Shown here: positions 47,914-58,560 of the stretch, piece by piece
How positions within the stretch are numbered: position 1 is the first letter of the stretch
Layout of the letters: each line of letters starts with the position of its first letter
NCBI GenBank assembly: GCA_034769895.1
Contig: CM068370.1
Location: 36,556,247 to 36,620,246 of the forward strand
Direction: 5' to 3'
Origin: Magicicada septendecula
Taxonomy: Eukaryota > Arthropoda > Insecta > Hemiptera > Cicadidae
DNA length: 64,000 bases
Translations under genes and position numbers: made by a program
The notes under the pieces: generated by a model
What the model saw: only the letters and a program-made list of their open reading frames with translations
Databases searched by the model: none
Told to the model about the DNA's origin: nothing

Positions 47914-48370
47914 TCTTATGTTTCGTTGAAATAAAAGACAACATAAAAAAATTACGCATGGATTGGCATCACTGCCATGAGTCGCGGCTGGACATGACCT
48001 TGAAGAAGGTTGCGGTGGCCAGGCGCTGTGTGGTTTACAAACACGAAAACAGTTGGGTCAGTCCGCAGTTGACTTCGTCTTGTTGACTAGGTGTGCTATT
48101 TTCCTTACTTATGATAAATGTGCCAAAGTTATTTTTGTAAGTACTGTAATTTACTGTAGTTCATTACGTTTTTTCTGCAGTCCTTCCTTCATTTATAAAT
48201 TTATTGGCTTACCGTCATCTGATCTGACAAAGTAAGTGCAAAATAGAAGTGTATTAAAACAACTACAGTGGTCGCCGGTTATACCGCCACCGCGGATTCG
48301 GGTACGACGTGGTTTCGTCTTTTCTCCCTTTCTTTTTACAGTTTTTCTTAATTACTTATTTATCTAAGAT

Positions 48371-48518
48371 GTGTCATATCGGTATGAATGTATAGATAAA
48401 TTTTATCAAGAACTGACAATGAGATCGGCTTCAATGGAAACTATGAATGAACGATTCGCTGCTATACAGTCTGCTCATCTTATGGAGACAGATGTTGAAG
48501 AACTCCCTCAGCTCATTT
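48371..48518 (+). pseudogene. hAT transposase, upstream part of the interrupted frame
   Basis: This frame reads SYRYECIDKFYQELTMR...VEELPQLI and stops being coding where the LINE is inserted. The last 13 bp, CCTCAGCTCATTT, are repeated at 49,982-49,994 after the LINE, where the same frame resumes. YECIDKFYQELxxR matches the region of ZMYM1-like hAT transposases before the dimerisation domain. Further N-terminal sequence was not found. Confidence 0.6.
48506..48518. repeat. Target-site duplication of the Jockey LINE (left copy)
   Basis: CCTCAGCTCATTT, identical to 49,982-49,994 on the other side of the insertion. Confidence 0.88.
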
Positions 48519-49981
48519 TTTTTTTCGCTCTGGGCTTTGTGGTTGTGCGTCGCAGAGACGAACCGCACGGTAACTGAGTTCCGAGCTACCTTCTGGAGCT
48601 CCTGCCTCGTGGCCCTGCCCAAGTAGGGCGCGTGCTCTATAGCAGGCCGATTCTCGGCTGTTGTGCTAGCCTACACTAGCGCAGTATACACCGAGGGCGT
48701 TTCCACGAATCACCTGGACGTATACGGTACCTTCCCAGCCCAGTCACTAGAGGATTGCCTGGGAACCTCGCCGCACGTGAATAAAATTTGCGTGCAAGCC
48801 GCCTGAAAGTGTCGTCTAAGGAGCGGACGCCAAGTCCTCTCCTTAGAAGGCGAGATGAGAAGCGACGGGGGACTTTGGCCGCTAGCCGAAGCCCCCTGTC
48901 GAGGACGCTCTGCAACTTCTTTTTATGCATTGCGGCGAGGTAACCCCAGACCGGGCAGGCGTAGGTAATGACCGGCAGCAGATACGCGCCGACGATCATC
49001 CTACCCAATTTCCTGGTCATGGCTGAGCTGATCAGGAGTGGAAACAGTGCGCACAGGCGAGTGGATGCTCGCTTAAGAACTGTCTGTGCGTGGGTACGCC
49101 AGGTGAGCCGACGGTCAAGGTGTAAGCCGAGGTACTTGACCTCGTTGGACCAGCGCAAGTACGTTCTGCCGATACGTAGTTGCCTAACGGGGTTCTTCCG
49201 TCGCTTAGAGAATTCGACGGCTACACTCTTGGTAGCGTTGAGTTGCACTCTCCAGTTCTCGGTCCAGTCCACGAGCGTGTCGAGCTGGCGCTGCAGTCGT
49301 AGGACGGCCCTTTCCTCATGACGATCGGCCGTAAATACGGCCGTGTCGTCAGCGAAGAGGGCCATCTGGACTCCAGGCTGTCTCGGCACGTCGTTGACGT
49401 AGATCGAGAACAGAAGGGGGCGTAGAACACTACCTTGAGGGACGCCGGCTGTGATTCGTCTCTCGGAAGAGACAGAGTCGCCAACTCTCACGAAGAAGGT
49501 CCTCTCCGTCAGAAAGCTAGCAACCAGATGGAGGTAGCAGTCCGGGAGCTGGACTTCCCGAAGTTTGAATAACAGGCCATCATGCCATACGCTGTCGAAG
49601 GCTTTCTCAACATCTAAGAAACAGCCAACGGTCCGTTCTCTCCGACACCCGGCTTCCGTGATGCTTTCCACCAGTCTCATCAGTTGATGAGTGGTCGAAT
49701 GCCCCACACGAAAGCCGAACTGTTCGGGGACCAGCACGTCAAAGTTGGTTAGATGTTCTCGTACACGACGCTGTACGAGGCGCTCAAAAACCTTGGACGT
49801 AGCGGAGAGTAGGCTGATAGGCCGGAGGTTTTCCGAGCGGGTGGTATCCTTTCCCTGCTTCGGGATCACGATAACCGTCGCCTTTCTCCATTTCTTGGGA
49901 AAGTAGGCCAGTCTAAGACACGCGTTGAACAAATCAGTCAAGAATTGAACTCCAGGCTCGGGAAGAAGTCGTAGAGCGGTG
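48519..49981 (-). mobile_element. 5'-truncated Jockey-clade non-LTR retrotransposon
   Basis: It is flanked by a perfect 13-bp target duplication. A T run at 48,516-48,525 is the poly(A) tail of the minus-strand element. The reverse transcriptase frame is open up to the truncation point, so only the 3' ~1.46 kb of a full LINE was inserted, the usual outcome of target-primed reverse transcription. Confidence 0.9.
48676..49978 (-). CDS. Jockey-type reverse transcriptase, 5'-truncated
   Basis: The frame is open from the truncation point and reads through RT blocks in order: RKATVIVIPKQGK, LRPISLLSATSKVFERL, CFLDVEKAFDSVWHDGL (first catalytic Asp), ITAGVPQGSVLRPLLFSIY, LFADDTAVF (FADD box, about 49,336-49,365), the thumb NWRVQLNATKSVAVEF and VKYLGLHLDRRLTW, and a C-terminal tail ending at 48,676. 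These are diagnostic of Jockey-clade LINEs. The endonuclease and ORF1 are lost by truncation. No stop or frameshift occurs in about 430 codons, so the insertion is recent compared with the host hAT. GC content is visibly higher than its surroundings. Confidence 0.93.
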
Positions 49982-50404
49982 CCTCAGCTCATTTCAAACC
50001 TAACCCAGACATTTGGTGAACTCCAAAAGGAAGAAATGTTACCCGAAATACAGCGGCTACGACGTCACGTTCAAGCTGCAGACATCAAAAAAGAAGTGGC
50101 AAAACAATGGTCATCATTGAAAATGTTGGATTTTATTATCGAAATGGACTTACAAGAATCAGTTCCCAACCTTTGTGTAGCACTTAGGATATTTTTAACG
50201 ATATGTGTATCCATTGCTTCTTGTGAAAGAAGTTTTTCAAAGTTAAATCTAATAAAAAGTTATCTTCGCTCAACAATGAGTCAATCAAGACTGAATAGTT
50301 TAGCCATACTTTCTATAGAAAGTAAAGTAGCTAATACAATAAATTTTGACGAATGTATCAAAATATTTTCAGAAGCAAAAGCTCATAAAAAGCAGTTTCT
50401 ATAA
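49982..50404 (+). pseudogene. hAT transposase C-terminal dimerisation domain
   Basis: After the right copy of the target duplication the hAT frame continues to a stop at 50,402-50,404. It reads LCVALRIFLTICVSIASCERSFSKLNLIKSYLRSTMSQSRLNSLAILSIE when followed across its length, the hallmark dimerisation domain (A/S-x-CERSFSxLxLIKxxLRS). Its phase matches 48,371-48,518, so the frame was uninterrupted before the LINE landed. The catalytic core is absent, so the element was already non-autonomous. Confidence 0.85.
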
Positions 50405-50929
50405 ATCATTGAGAGTATTTTATTTTGTGTAAGTTTTTGCTGTCTTATAATACATATTTTGTAGCACATAATTATCAGTACAACACTTTCATTTACAACT
50501 AACAATGGTTGAAAATGTTTTTCAGCAAATAATGCTCACAATATACTGATTCAGTACTGAAGTTAATTAAATATTTTGCCTAGTTTTATAATACGTCAGA
50601 ACATGTACGTAGTAAGGATTTAAGTTGAAAAATTAAGCATTTTTCTACATGTTGTCATTAATTTTAATTGAAATAAAAACTACATATTTGAAAAAGTAAT
50701 AAAAAACGCAAAATCTGTGTTTTGTTTTAGTTTTCCTTTAAGTTCTATTAATACTTACATAGTTAGTTCTTTCCACATATTTTTTTCCAATAGTTTTTAT
50801 GGATATAAGATTATGACTCAGTTTTGTGGTGCCGATAGTAGAGGCACAATATGGGGAGTGATTAATAATGGGGGGGGGCACGGCCAGGAACTCCCGCCCC
50901 GGGCCCCCAAAGGCGTTGGTACGCCACTG

Positions 50930-51129
50930 ATCAATAGATATGCTCTCAAGTGAAAATCCCGATTCACTAGAAACTCAGTGGAAATTATTAAATAATCAAG
51001 CTTACTGCTGACTTAATAGTGACTGGACTAGCCCATAACTACCGTGTTAAAGTGTTTGGTCCGTAACCGATTACGAGTGTGCGATCGATTTTACGATCGG
51101 TTTTTATTGCTCACTTTACAAGCAGTAAA
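50930..51129. other. Short spacer, no feature
   Basis: No open frame or repeat recognised. Confidence 0.4.
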
Positions 51130-51985
51130 AGTGACGCAAGTTCGCGGCCGGTTTCGACATTGTTGAAACTATTATTATCAGCCGGGATGTTAGGCCGCTG
51201 TCCACAGTTGTCGTTATTGACAAACGTTTCGGCCCCACCATGGGAGGCCATAATCAGTGCCTAGATTGGCGCCCATCCTCCCCCAAAGGCCATGGTGCAA
51301 TTCCCCTAGAGTATTCCGAAATCCCCCCAAAATTTGATTCTGTTTGTAGGGAGACCACAATACGGGGGTACGGAATAACCCCCAGTTAACGATGGATCTT
51401 GGGGCTTTATACAAAATTTGTTTGAAAAACTAAAGCCCTTTAAGCAATTATTGGGTCAAAAAACTAATTTTATTCTTTTTATCAATACCAAAAGGTTTTC
51501 TAGTATGCCTAATCAATAACTAAATTATGAGAAATGTAAAAGCCTGTTCAAACCTGGCCTAACATAATTAGTAGTACATTAGGCATTATCAAGATAATCA
51601 AACTTGATTTTGTAATTTTTCTTTACTGATCTGTTTGATTTACGACAATTGTAAGGGGGTATTTGAACCCCTGGTTATACGCAACTGGCTTAAATTCATG
51701 TAACTTCTATTTCCAACAAGGGATTATGAAAAGAATAAGATGATTATTAATGAGAAAAATCGCCTTCAAAAATGCCCCCTCCCAAATTCCAGGGTGCAAG
51801 TTGCACCATTGCACCATGCTGTGCGCACTCCTGCGGTGGCCGCTAATTTACCTCAGAGATGAGGTACAGACTATGTGTATTATAGAGCCAATCTAGACAC
51901 TGATGGTGGCCTCCGATGGCGGTGTCGAAACGTTTTTCAATAACGACAACTGTGGACCACAACTTAACAACCCGACTGATGTTTT
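51130..51985. repeat. Inverted repeat pair (~100-130-bp arms)
   Basis: The left arm (about 51,140-51,272: CACAGTTGTCGTTATTGAC, AAACGTTTCGGC, GGAGGCCATAATCAGTG, CTAGATTGGC) is the reverse complement, with mismatches, of the right arm (about 51,888-51,985: GCCAATCTAGACACTGATG, CGAAACGTTT, CAATAACGACAACTGTGG). The ~615-bp interior is non-coding. It resembles a foldback element, or two oppositely oriented short-repeat tails. Confidence 0.6.
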
Positions 51986-52054
51986 GGTATAACCCAGTCT
52001 CAAGGCTGTGAGGTCCTGCAAGTCTCTAAAAGCTTATTACCTACCTCCGTAAGA

Positions 52055-52836
<782 letters not shown>

Positions 52837-53660
52837 TCTAAAGGGTTGAAAATATAAAACGACGAGAGGATGCATTTTTAAGCCCTGAAATTAGGTAATT
52901 ATAGATTTTTGGGGGTGCTGATTACGATTCTGACGTCCAAAATTATATTCGCCGCAAAGCGTATTTTTAAAGGATTGAAGCCTACTATAATCAGGTGGTG
53001 CAAGTATTAAACTTCGCGAGAACGCCGGTCAAAGCCTCAAAAATGGGTACCTATAGGACTTTGGGGGTACTGATTACGATTTGACGTCAAGGAATACATC
53101 TGAAGCAAGGGTTCGAATTGAAAGGGTTGAAAACCATCCCTAAAGGGTTGAAAACATGAAACAACGTGAGGATGTACTTTGAAGTCCTGAAATTTGGTAC
53201 CTACAGGTTTGGGGGGGGGTGCTGATTACGATTGTGATGTCCAAAATTATATTCGCCGCAAAGCGTAGTTTTTTAAGGGTTGAAGCCTACTATAATCAGG
53301 GGGTGCAAGTATTAATCTTCGCGAGAATGCCGGTCAAAACCTTGAAAATGAGTACCTATAGGTCTTTGGGGATGCTGATTACGATTTGACGTCAAGGAAT
53401 ACATCCGAAGCAAGGGTTCGAATTGAAAGGGTTGAAAACCATCCCTAAAGGGTTGAAAACCTGAAACAACGCGAGGATGTACTTTGAAGTCCTGAAATTG
53501 GGTACCTACAGGTTTTTGGGGTTGCTGGTTACGATTTTTACGTCAAGGAATACATCCGACGCAAGGGTTAGACTTGAAAGAGTTGTAAACCACCCCTAAA
53601 GGGTTGAAAACATGAAACAACGCGAGGATATACTTTGAAGTCCTGAAATTGGTTACATTC
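52837..53660 (+). repeat. ~300-bp dimeric tandem repeat
   Basis: CTAAAGGGTTGAAAA recurs near 52,837, 53,138, 53,442 and 53,594 (spacing about 301, 304, 152). Each ~300-bp unit is made of two related ~150-bp halves, one with GTCCAAAATTATATTCGCCG and one with GACGTCAAGGAATACATC, both preceded by a GCTGATTACGATT box. The last unit is a single half. Confidence 0.85.
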
Positions 53661-54244
53661 AAAATTCAAAAGTTCAAAATTCAGTCGAAAAAAAATATAT
53701 ATTTCATCCATACTTATAAAATTTAATCAAAGAAAAGTTGAACCTTAAACATATTATTTTATTAAATAAAATATTTGATTGATATAACGAACCAGCAGTA
53801 CAGACAGTGACAAATTGCAACAGATATTGTTTTGTTTACAATAGACTTAAAAATAATAAAAATAATACTTAATTCTATTGTCAATTTGAAAACATTTTAG
53901 TTTAGTATAAATTAATAGGCTCTCAGGACCGCACCCGAACATATAACGTTCGATAACAAAATCTAACTGTTAGAGCTCGTTTACATTTTTGGTCATAACA
54001 CGGTCAATATTTCAGAAAAGAATTTCAGTAAAAATGCATTTTGTAGGAAATTTAAAGAGCTACAACTATTGTCCTACGCACTATAGTTAAAAAACCTACT
54101 GTATACTAGATATTTTGCCTAGAAGTCAAAAATGTTTTACACGATGTCGGTAAAATACAACTATAAACTGCTTTAACTCATCGAATTTTAGTCATAAAGG
54201 AATTAAACAAAATTTAAAGGTTTTGATTTTTATAAGCTTTATTT
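53661..54244. other. No gene seen
   Basis: AT-rich, non-coding. Confidence 0.45.
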
Positions 54245-54279
54245 TTGAATCATAACAGTAGAGGGAAAATGGGGGTTCT

Positions 54280-54660
54280 AACTAACAAAGGATGCCGCCG
54301 TTCCCACGGTCCAAGATTTTTTCCCACGCTCTCCCCACCACCGCTGGACCTGCAGCATCCGCGAATTTCCACCAATAAAATTTCATGCCGCCTTTCGCGC
54401 GCCAAGTTCAAATATATGCAGCCTTTCGCGAGCCTAGATCAAAGAGATGCCGCCGTTCCCAATTTTTTTATTTTTTTTAATTTGATATTTTTATTTTTTT
54501 AATTAAATTGATTTGCATATCCGTGAATATATGCAGCCTTTCGCGAGCCTAGATCACTTTCACTTTCTACTGGACCACAGCATCCGCGACTTTTTCGCTG
54601 ATCTGTGTCAAGATCCGCGACTTTTTCGCGTATCTGAACCACAGCATCCGCAATGTACAT
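54280..54660 (+). repeat. Scrambled GC-rich direct repeats in AT-rich surroundings
   Basis: GCAGCCTTTCGCGAGCCTAG occurs near 54,418 and 54,533. GATGCCGCCGTTCCCA occurs near 54,292 and 54,447. CAGCATCCGCGACTTTTTCG occurs near 54,578, with variants near 54,351, 54,610 and 54,645. The frames here are fragments of the repeats, not genes. Confidence 0.7.
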
Positions 54661-56030
54661 TAAATCTATATGATCAGGTTTACCAACCTATGTATGGGTT
54701 CAAACTTGATATGTGTGTGTATTATAGTGTATATTAAAATATATGATCAGGGTTACCAATCCTGCATTATTGTGTATGTGTATAGAACAGATCTGTCAAC
54801 ATTTTTCTTCGGTGGGAAATTCAAACTATATTATAGTAAATTGTTGACGACGACTTCGATATCAACTCTCTCTCCCCTCCTCTCTCTTTGTCGCTAGACA
54901 CAGTTGTCATCAGTTTTACATAAGCGTCGTGCTACTTATGGATTATTGTAAGTAGCGATACTAAAATGTAATCACCAGGAAATATATATTTATCACCTAC
55001 CTCGTTGCATCCTTTTTTTGACACATGACAGTCATTGACCATGATTTAGAAATTAATATACTGCCAAGTCTGTGTGTGTGTGTGTGGTAAAGTGTTACGC
55101 ATAAAAAAATCTCCTTGAAATAAGGTATTTTCAAAAGTTTTCTGTACACACATTGTACAATAATTTTCGTAATTGTAAGATACAACCTGCAAATTATTAA
55201 AATGTCTCTCTCACACATTTCTGATTACTATACAAATAATTGCGTGCATATTCGAAGGTTTATAACGAAATAAATTAAAATAATCCATAATTTGTTTTAA
55301 ATAATTAAATATATATATTTACAACACTGTACACAAACATAAAATATATAGTTTACAAACCGCTATAATACAATTATTGATTAAATATATATATATCACA
55401 AACATTGTTATATATAAAATATTAATAATAATATTGTTTTAAATGATTAAATATATATTTACAGCACTGTACACAAACTTAAAATATAGTTTACAAACCG
55501 TTATAATACAATTATTCAAAATACATTTTACATTGATTAAATATACATATATCACAAACAAACATTGTTATATAAAATAAATATTAATAATTTTTGACAT
55601 TGTAAGATTTTAAAATAATAATTTCACGGTTGTAGATACAGTTCACAAGGAAGTTTATCTGTAACATAACAATACAGTTGATATTAGAATCACTGATACG
55701 ATAATATTCAATTATCACATGCACACACACACACAGTTAGTGGAAAGAATCAAATGTGTTAAGTAAGTAAACTTTTTCAAGTATATGTCATTTTTCATAA
55801 GTTAATGTACTTTCAAATAATTTCTAATCAAACCAAACCAAATATTATTCACTGGAAATTTGTAAATACTACTTAGAATCAATGATACATTTATCGCATA
55901 AAGGTAATGTACTTTCAAATAATTTCTAATCGAACCAATTATTATTCAACGAAACTAAATAGAATCAATGATACATTTATCATGTACATACAAATTCAAT
56001 TATTAAAGTGTTAAGTACAGTGAGTTGAAA

Positions 56031-56032
<2 letters not shown>
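54661..56032. other. AT-rich repeats; probable left end region of the Polinton
   Basis: Two ~140-bp tandem copies lie at 55,295-55,610 (CACTGTACACAAAC at 55,325 and 55,465). Two ~102-bp copies lie at 55,800-55,985 (GTACTTTCAAATAATTTC). No gene. Polinton terminal repeats would be expected about here, but without the right end they cannot be recognised. Confidence 0.45.

Positions 56033-56111
<79 letters not shown>
56033..56111. repeat. (CA)n microsatellite
   Basis: About 39 CA units, just beyond the last Polinton gene. Confidence 0.97.
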
Positions 56112-56112
<1 letters not shown>

Positions 56113-56150
56113 CAATAAATTGTTTGTTAACACGATTGCTACTTACGACG

Positions 56151-56444
56151 TTAGGACTCAATCTCTACTTGTGTTGTTTGATTTCTCGTCCCTCGATACA
56201 CTAAATGTAGTTCTTTAGGTTTGATATGTCTGAGCTCCTCATTCGTGAAGACACCTGCATACCTCTTGAGAAGATAGACACGATACTGACGGTCGCCATC
56301 CTCCAAAGTAGCAAGCACAGAGTTCCCATATTTTGTGTCCACATTTGTTAAGACCATGATGGGATATTTTTTATTCACTATCAATTCTGAACATCGTTTG
56401 TACTCGATAGCACTTACAGCATTAAACTTTACAAGAAACGACAT
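56151..56444 (-). CDS. Small Polinton protein of unknown function
   Basis: 97 codons from MSFLVKFNAV; an upstream Met adds five residues. It is highly charged, with KKYPIMVLTNVDTKYGNSVL, a beta-rich DGDRQYRVYLLKRYAGVF segment and a C-terminal tail. No transmembrane segment or known motif. It is the gene nearest the left end and reads outward, 3' of the polymerase. I recall similar short proteins beside Polinton polymerases in arthropods but know no function. The beta-rich composition would allow a nucleic-acid-binding fold, but that is speculation. The frame is complete. Confidence 0.6.
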   Translation of the reverse strand: MSFLVKFNAVSAIEYKRCSELIVNKKYPIMVLTNVDTKYGNSVLATLEDGDRQYRVYLLKRYAGVFTNEELRHIKPKELHLVYRGTRNQTTQVEIES

Positions 56445-56761
56445 TATTAGAAGACACAAGTGAACACGTCTGTATCAAACCAGAGAGAACCAAACAATGA
56501 CAGAATATTCGACACAAAAGGACAGTAGAATGTGATAGTGGTGGTGGTGGTAACGTCGGTGTCCCACTTTCATTTGCATGTATGAACATGTCCCACAGAC
56601 GAAATTAGAGACACCAAAAATATAACAATGTCATTAGGAAAGTCCATTTTCATAAGAAAATAGTCACTGCTTACAGCTATGCATGTATGTACATGTCCAC
56701 AACAGAATGAGAGAGAGAGATATAAATGTCATCATTCGCGGTGACCTACTTTCTAAATTTG
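56445..56761. other. Intergenic, no gene
   Basis: Contains GTGGTGGTGGTGG (about 56,541) and a GA run near 56,711. The promoter of the gene at 56,151-56,444 should be here; none is evident. Confidence 0.4.
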
Positions 56762-57265
56762 TTACATTAAAAATGTTTGTTTGAAGCAAAAATCATGAAT
56801 CATCCATTCCCGAATAGCATGCACCTTATAGTTGGCACAACGGTCAGAAGAATTGAAATGTCTAAGACATTCTGTTCCATGAATTATATACGGTATGTTT
56901 TTAGGACAACCAAAGTCATCGAGATTGATGATATTATTGTGTATTATCTTTGATTGCAAAAAACGTTTTTTCTCAAAACCCTTCACAAACACATATTTAT
57001 ATATACGTGTATGTGATGTTAACAATGAAACAAGATTGTCGTATGGTGTCTCTCCTTCGCTCCATCTAAGTCTATGATAATTTGACGTTAACCAGTGGTT
57101 TGTCCTAACGTATTTGGGATTCGTAACGGATGTAGCAGGCGGTGTCAAAATCCAATGTCTACCAGCAAATCTCAGAACGTCCATGATTGACAGTTCCTTC
57201 ACAATATATTTTCCGTTGTCGTCGAAAAAGCACTGGAAGTCGATTATAACCGCAGTGTTATCCAT
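56762..57265 (-). CDS. Polinton accessory protein, possibly RNase H/exonuclease-like
   Basis: The Met at 57,265 (MDNTAVIIDFQCFFDD) is chosen because a good splice acceptor (TTTGTCTTACAG) lies 5 bases upstream; the longer frame to 57,448 would cross a predicted intron. 167 codons. The start VIIDFQxFxDDNGKYIVKEL resembles the first beta-strand/Asp block of DEDD-type exonuclease folds, and similar proteins occur widely in arthropod mobile elements. Later blocks are NHWLTSNYHRLRW, YKYVFVKGFEKKRFL and a Cys/His-containing tail (GTECLRHFN). Only one acidic motif is clear, so exonuclease activity is unproven. The frame is complete. Confidence 0.5.
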   Translation of the reverse strand: MDNTAVIIDFQCFFDDNGKYIVKELSIMDVLRFAGRHWILTPPATSVTNPKYVRTNHWLTSNYHRLRWSEGETPYDNLVSLLTSHTRIYKYVFVKGFEKKRFLQSKIIHNNIINLDDFGCPKNIPYIIHGTECLRHFNSSDRCANYKVHAIREWMIHDFCFKQTFLM

Positions 57266-57269
57266 AATA

Positions 57270-57361
57270 CTGTAAGACAAAGAAACCACACACATTACAA
57301 ACTCTATATATATTATGTTTAAACATACAAATATCGTTGAGATATTAATATGTGAACTTAC
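57270..57361 (-). other. Predicted 92-bp leader intron
   Basis: On the minus strand, donor GTAAGT (57,361) and acceptor TTTCTTTGTCTTACAG (57,270-57,271) bracket 92 bp. Splicing would place the Met at 57,265 just after the junction. Confidence 0.5.
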
Positions 57362-57432
57362 GTGTACAGACGTCTGGACTGAAGCACCGAGAGACATCAA
57401 CTGACGAAAGAAACAAGTGTTGAGGAGGGTTA

Positions 57433-58560
57433 CTATACATGGAGACAAATTTTTTTAGTAGGTGGGGAGGTGTCGTCGTCGTCGTTCTCCATGTTGATGC
57501 GTTGTCGTATCCGATAATGACCGTATGCAAGTGTATCATGACCATTGTCTAATATATAACGCTTATCATCATACGGTGACAACGCTTGCTTATTTACACG
57601 CATCGTGTACAGCGTATGATGATCGCTACGTAAACAAAGCGCACTGGTAGAAAACTGACAATGATCAGTGAGACACTTGCGATACATATCGTGTCGCAGA
57701 CTCCTCTTAATTGCAACTCGAGGCACACCTTTACATACACGTTTTTGACACTCTTGGGTGGGATCTTCGTGGGCCACAAGGAACGAATAACATTTCGCAC
57801 GGAGACCCACGAATTCTCTAATAGGACGACCACACGTTTCATCCTTGAACAGGCCGACAAACGTTTTGTTCTTAAGGCTATAACAAGGATGAGACGTAGG
57901 GTAATCCGATGTGTCAAAAACGTGTAGGTCCTTCTTCATGTCTGCATACAAGTCTGATGTTTGAATGCTATACATCAGACTGTCTGTATCTGTCATTAAT
58001 AATTTAACGTTGCAACCGTACTTGGCGACAGCATAACGATAATGAAAGTCGTACATTATCGTTTTGCTAACGTCAAGCACCGTGAAGCCGACATACACGG
58101 GACGGGAAAGAACAATGGATTTTTTACGGAGTGAGAGCCCCACCAGATCGTTCGTATAACGAATAATACGTTTTAGCCTAGGTGTGGAAACTAGTTTTTG
58201 AAGCCGTCGTTCATTCGAGACTAGTTCAAAGTCTATATGTTTCCGTACGTTCTCCAGCGACTTACCGTATACGGCGTTGTTCATCAGTTTGAAAAGGTCT
58301 TTTTCAAAGCTGTTGACGGGTGTTTGCCTCTTGCGGGTGTTGAAATCGATAAACGGTTTCAACCAAGCGCTTTGCTTAAAACACAACACCCTATGAGTCG
58401 CTTTCAGCTCTAAGCCAAGACTTAAATACAATTTCAAATTTCGATAATGGAGAACGTAATTTTGTTTGTCCTCCAAAGTTGTTAACAACTTCTCTACGGA
58501 TGACCCTGATTCGTTATACGATGATCTGTATATACTCTCGTGTAAACGTTTGGAAATGGA
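57433..58560 (-). CDS. Polinton DNA polymerase B, palm/thumb C-terminal part
   Basis: The frame is open from about 58,520 to the stop at 57,433-57,435. Type B polymerase motifs: KLMNNAVYGKSLEN (motif B, template/nucleotide binding, about 58,255-58,296) and LLMTDTDSLMY (motif C, two metal-binding Asp, about 57,970-57,999). VHYRN-like VLHYRNLKLYLSLGLEL and the FIDFNTRKR block lie upstream. The thumb region contains a KCYSFL block. The end is acidic (ENDDDDTSPP). It continues the polymerase from the right, but a frameshift lies between about 58,520 and 58,560, after the DILSPF block. The enzyme would replicate the element by protein priming. This copy cannot make it in one piece. Confidence 0.9.
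   Translation of the reverse strand, partial: SISKRLHESIYRSSYNESGSSVEKLLTTLEDKQNYVLHYRNLKLYLSLGLELKATHRVLCFKQSAWLKPFIDFNTRKRQTPVNSFEKDLFKLMNNAVYGKSLENVRKHIDFELVSNERRLQKLVSTPRLKRIIRYTNDLVGLSLRKKSIVLSRPVYVGFTVLDVSKTIMYDFHYRYAVAKYGCNVKLLMTDTDSLMYSIQTSDLYADMKKDLHVFDTSDYPTSHPCYSLKNKTFVGLFKDETCGRPIREFVGLRAKCYSFLVAHEDPTQECQKRVCKGVPRVAIKRSLRHDMYRKCLTDHCQFSTSALCLRSDHHTLYTMRVNKQALSPYDDKRYILDNGHDTLAYGHYRIRQRINMENDDDDTSPPTKKICLHV

Larger units (their letters stand above)
47386..50929. mobile_element. hAT transposon relic with two nested retroelement insertions
   Basis: The left end is CAGTAGCGTACCAA; the right end read inward is CAGTGGCGTACCAA. Both are followed by G/C-rich runs. Without the nested LINE (48,519-49,981) and the SINE (47,640-47,913) the element is about 1.8 kb and holds the C-terminal part of a hAT transposase. 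The flanking octamers (ATCGTGTG / ATCAATAG) match only at 4 of 8, so the target duplication is weak. The order of events is hAT first, then SINE and LINE. Confidence 0.75.

Noticed and set aside
48968-49321. 117-codon plus-strand frame within the Jockey LINE
   Set aside because: Antisense shadow of the reverse transcriptase.
54245-54897. Three short plus-strand frames with repeated MQPFASLD phrases
   Set aside because: The shared phrase is a duplicated DNA segment; frames are short and not conserved.
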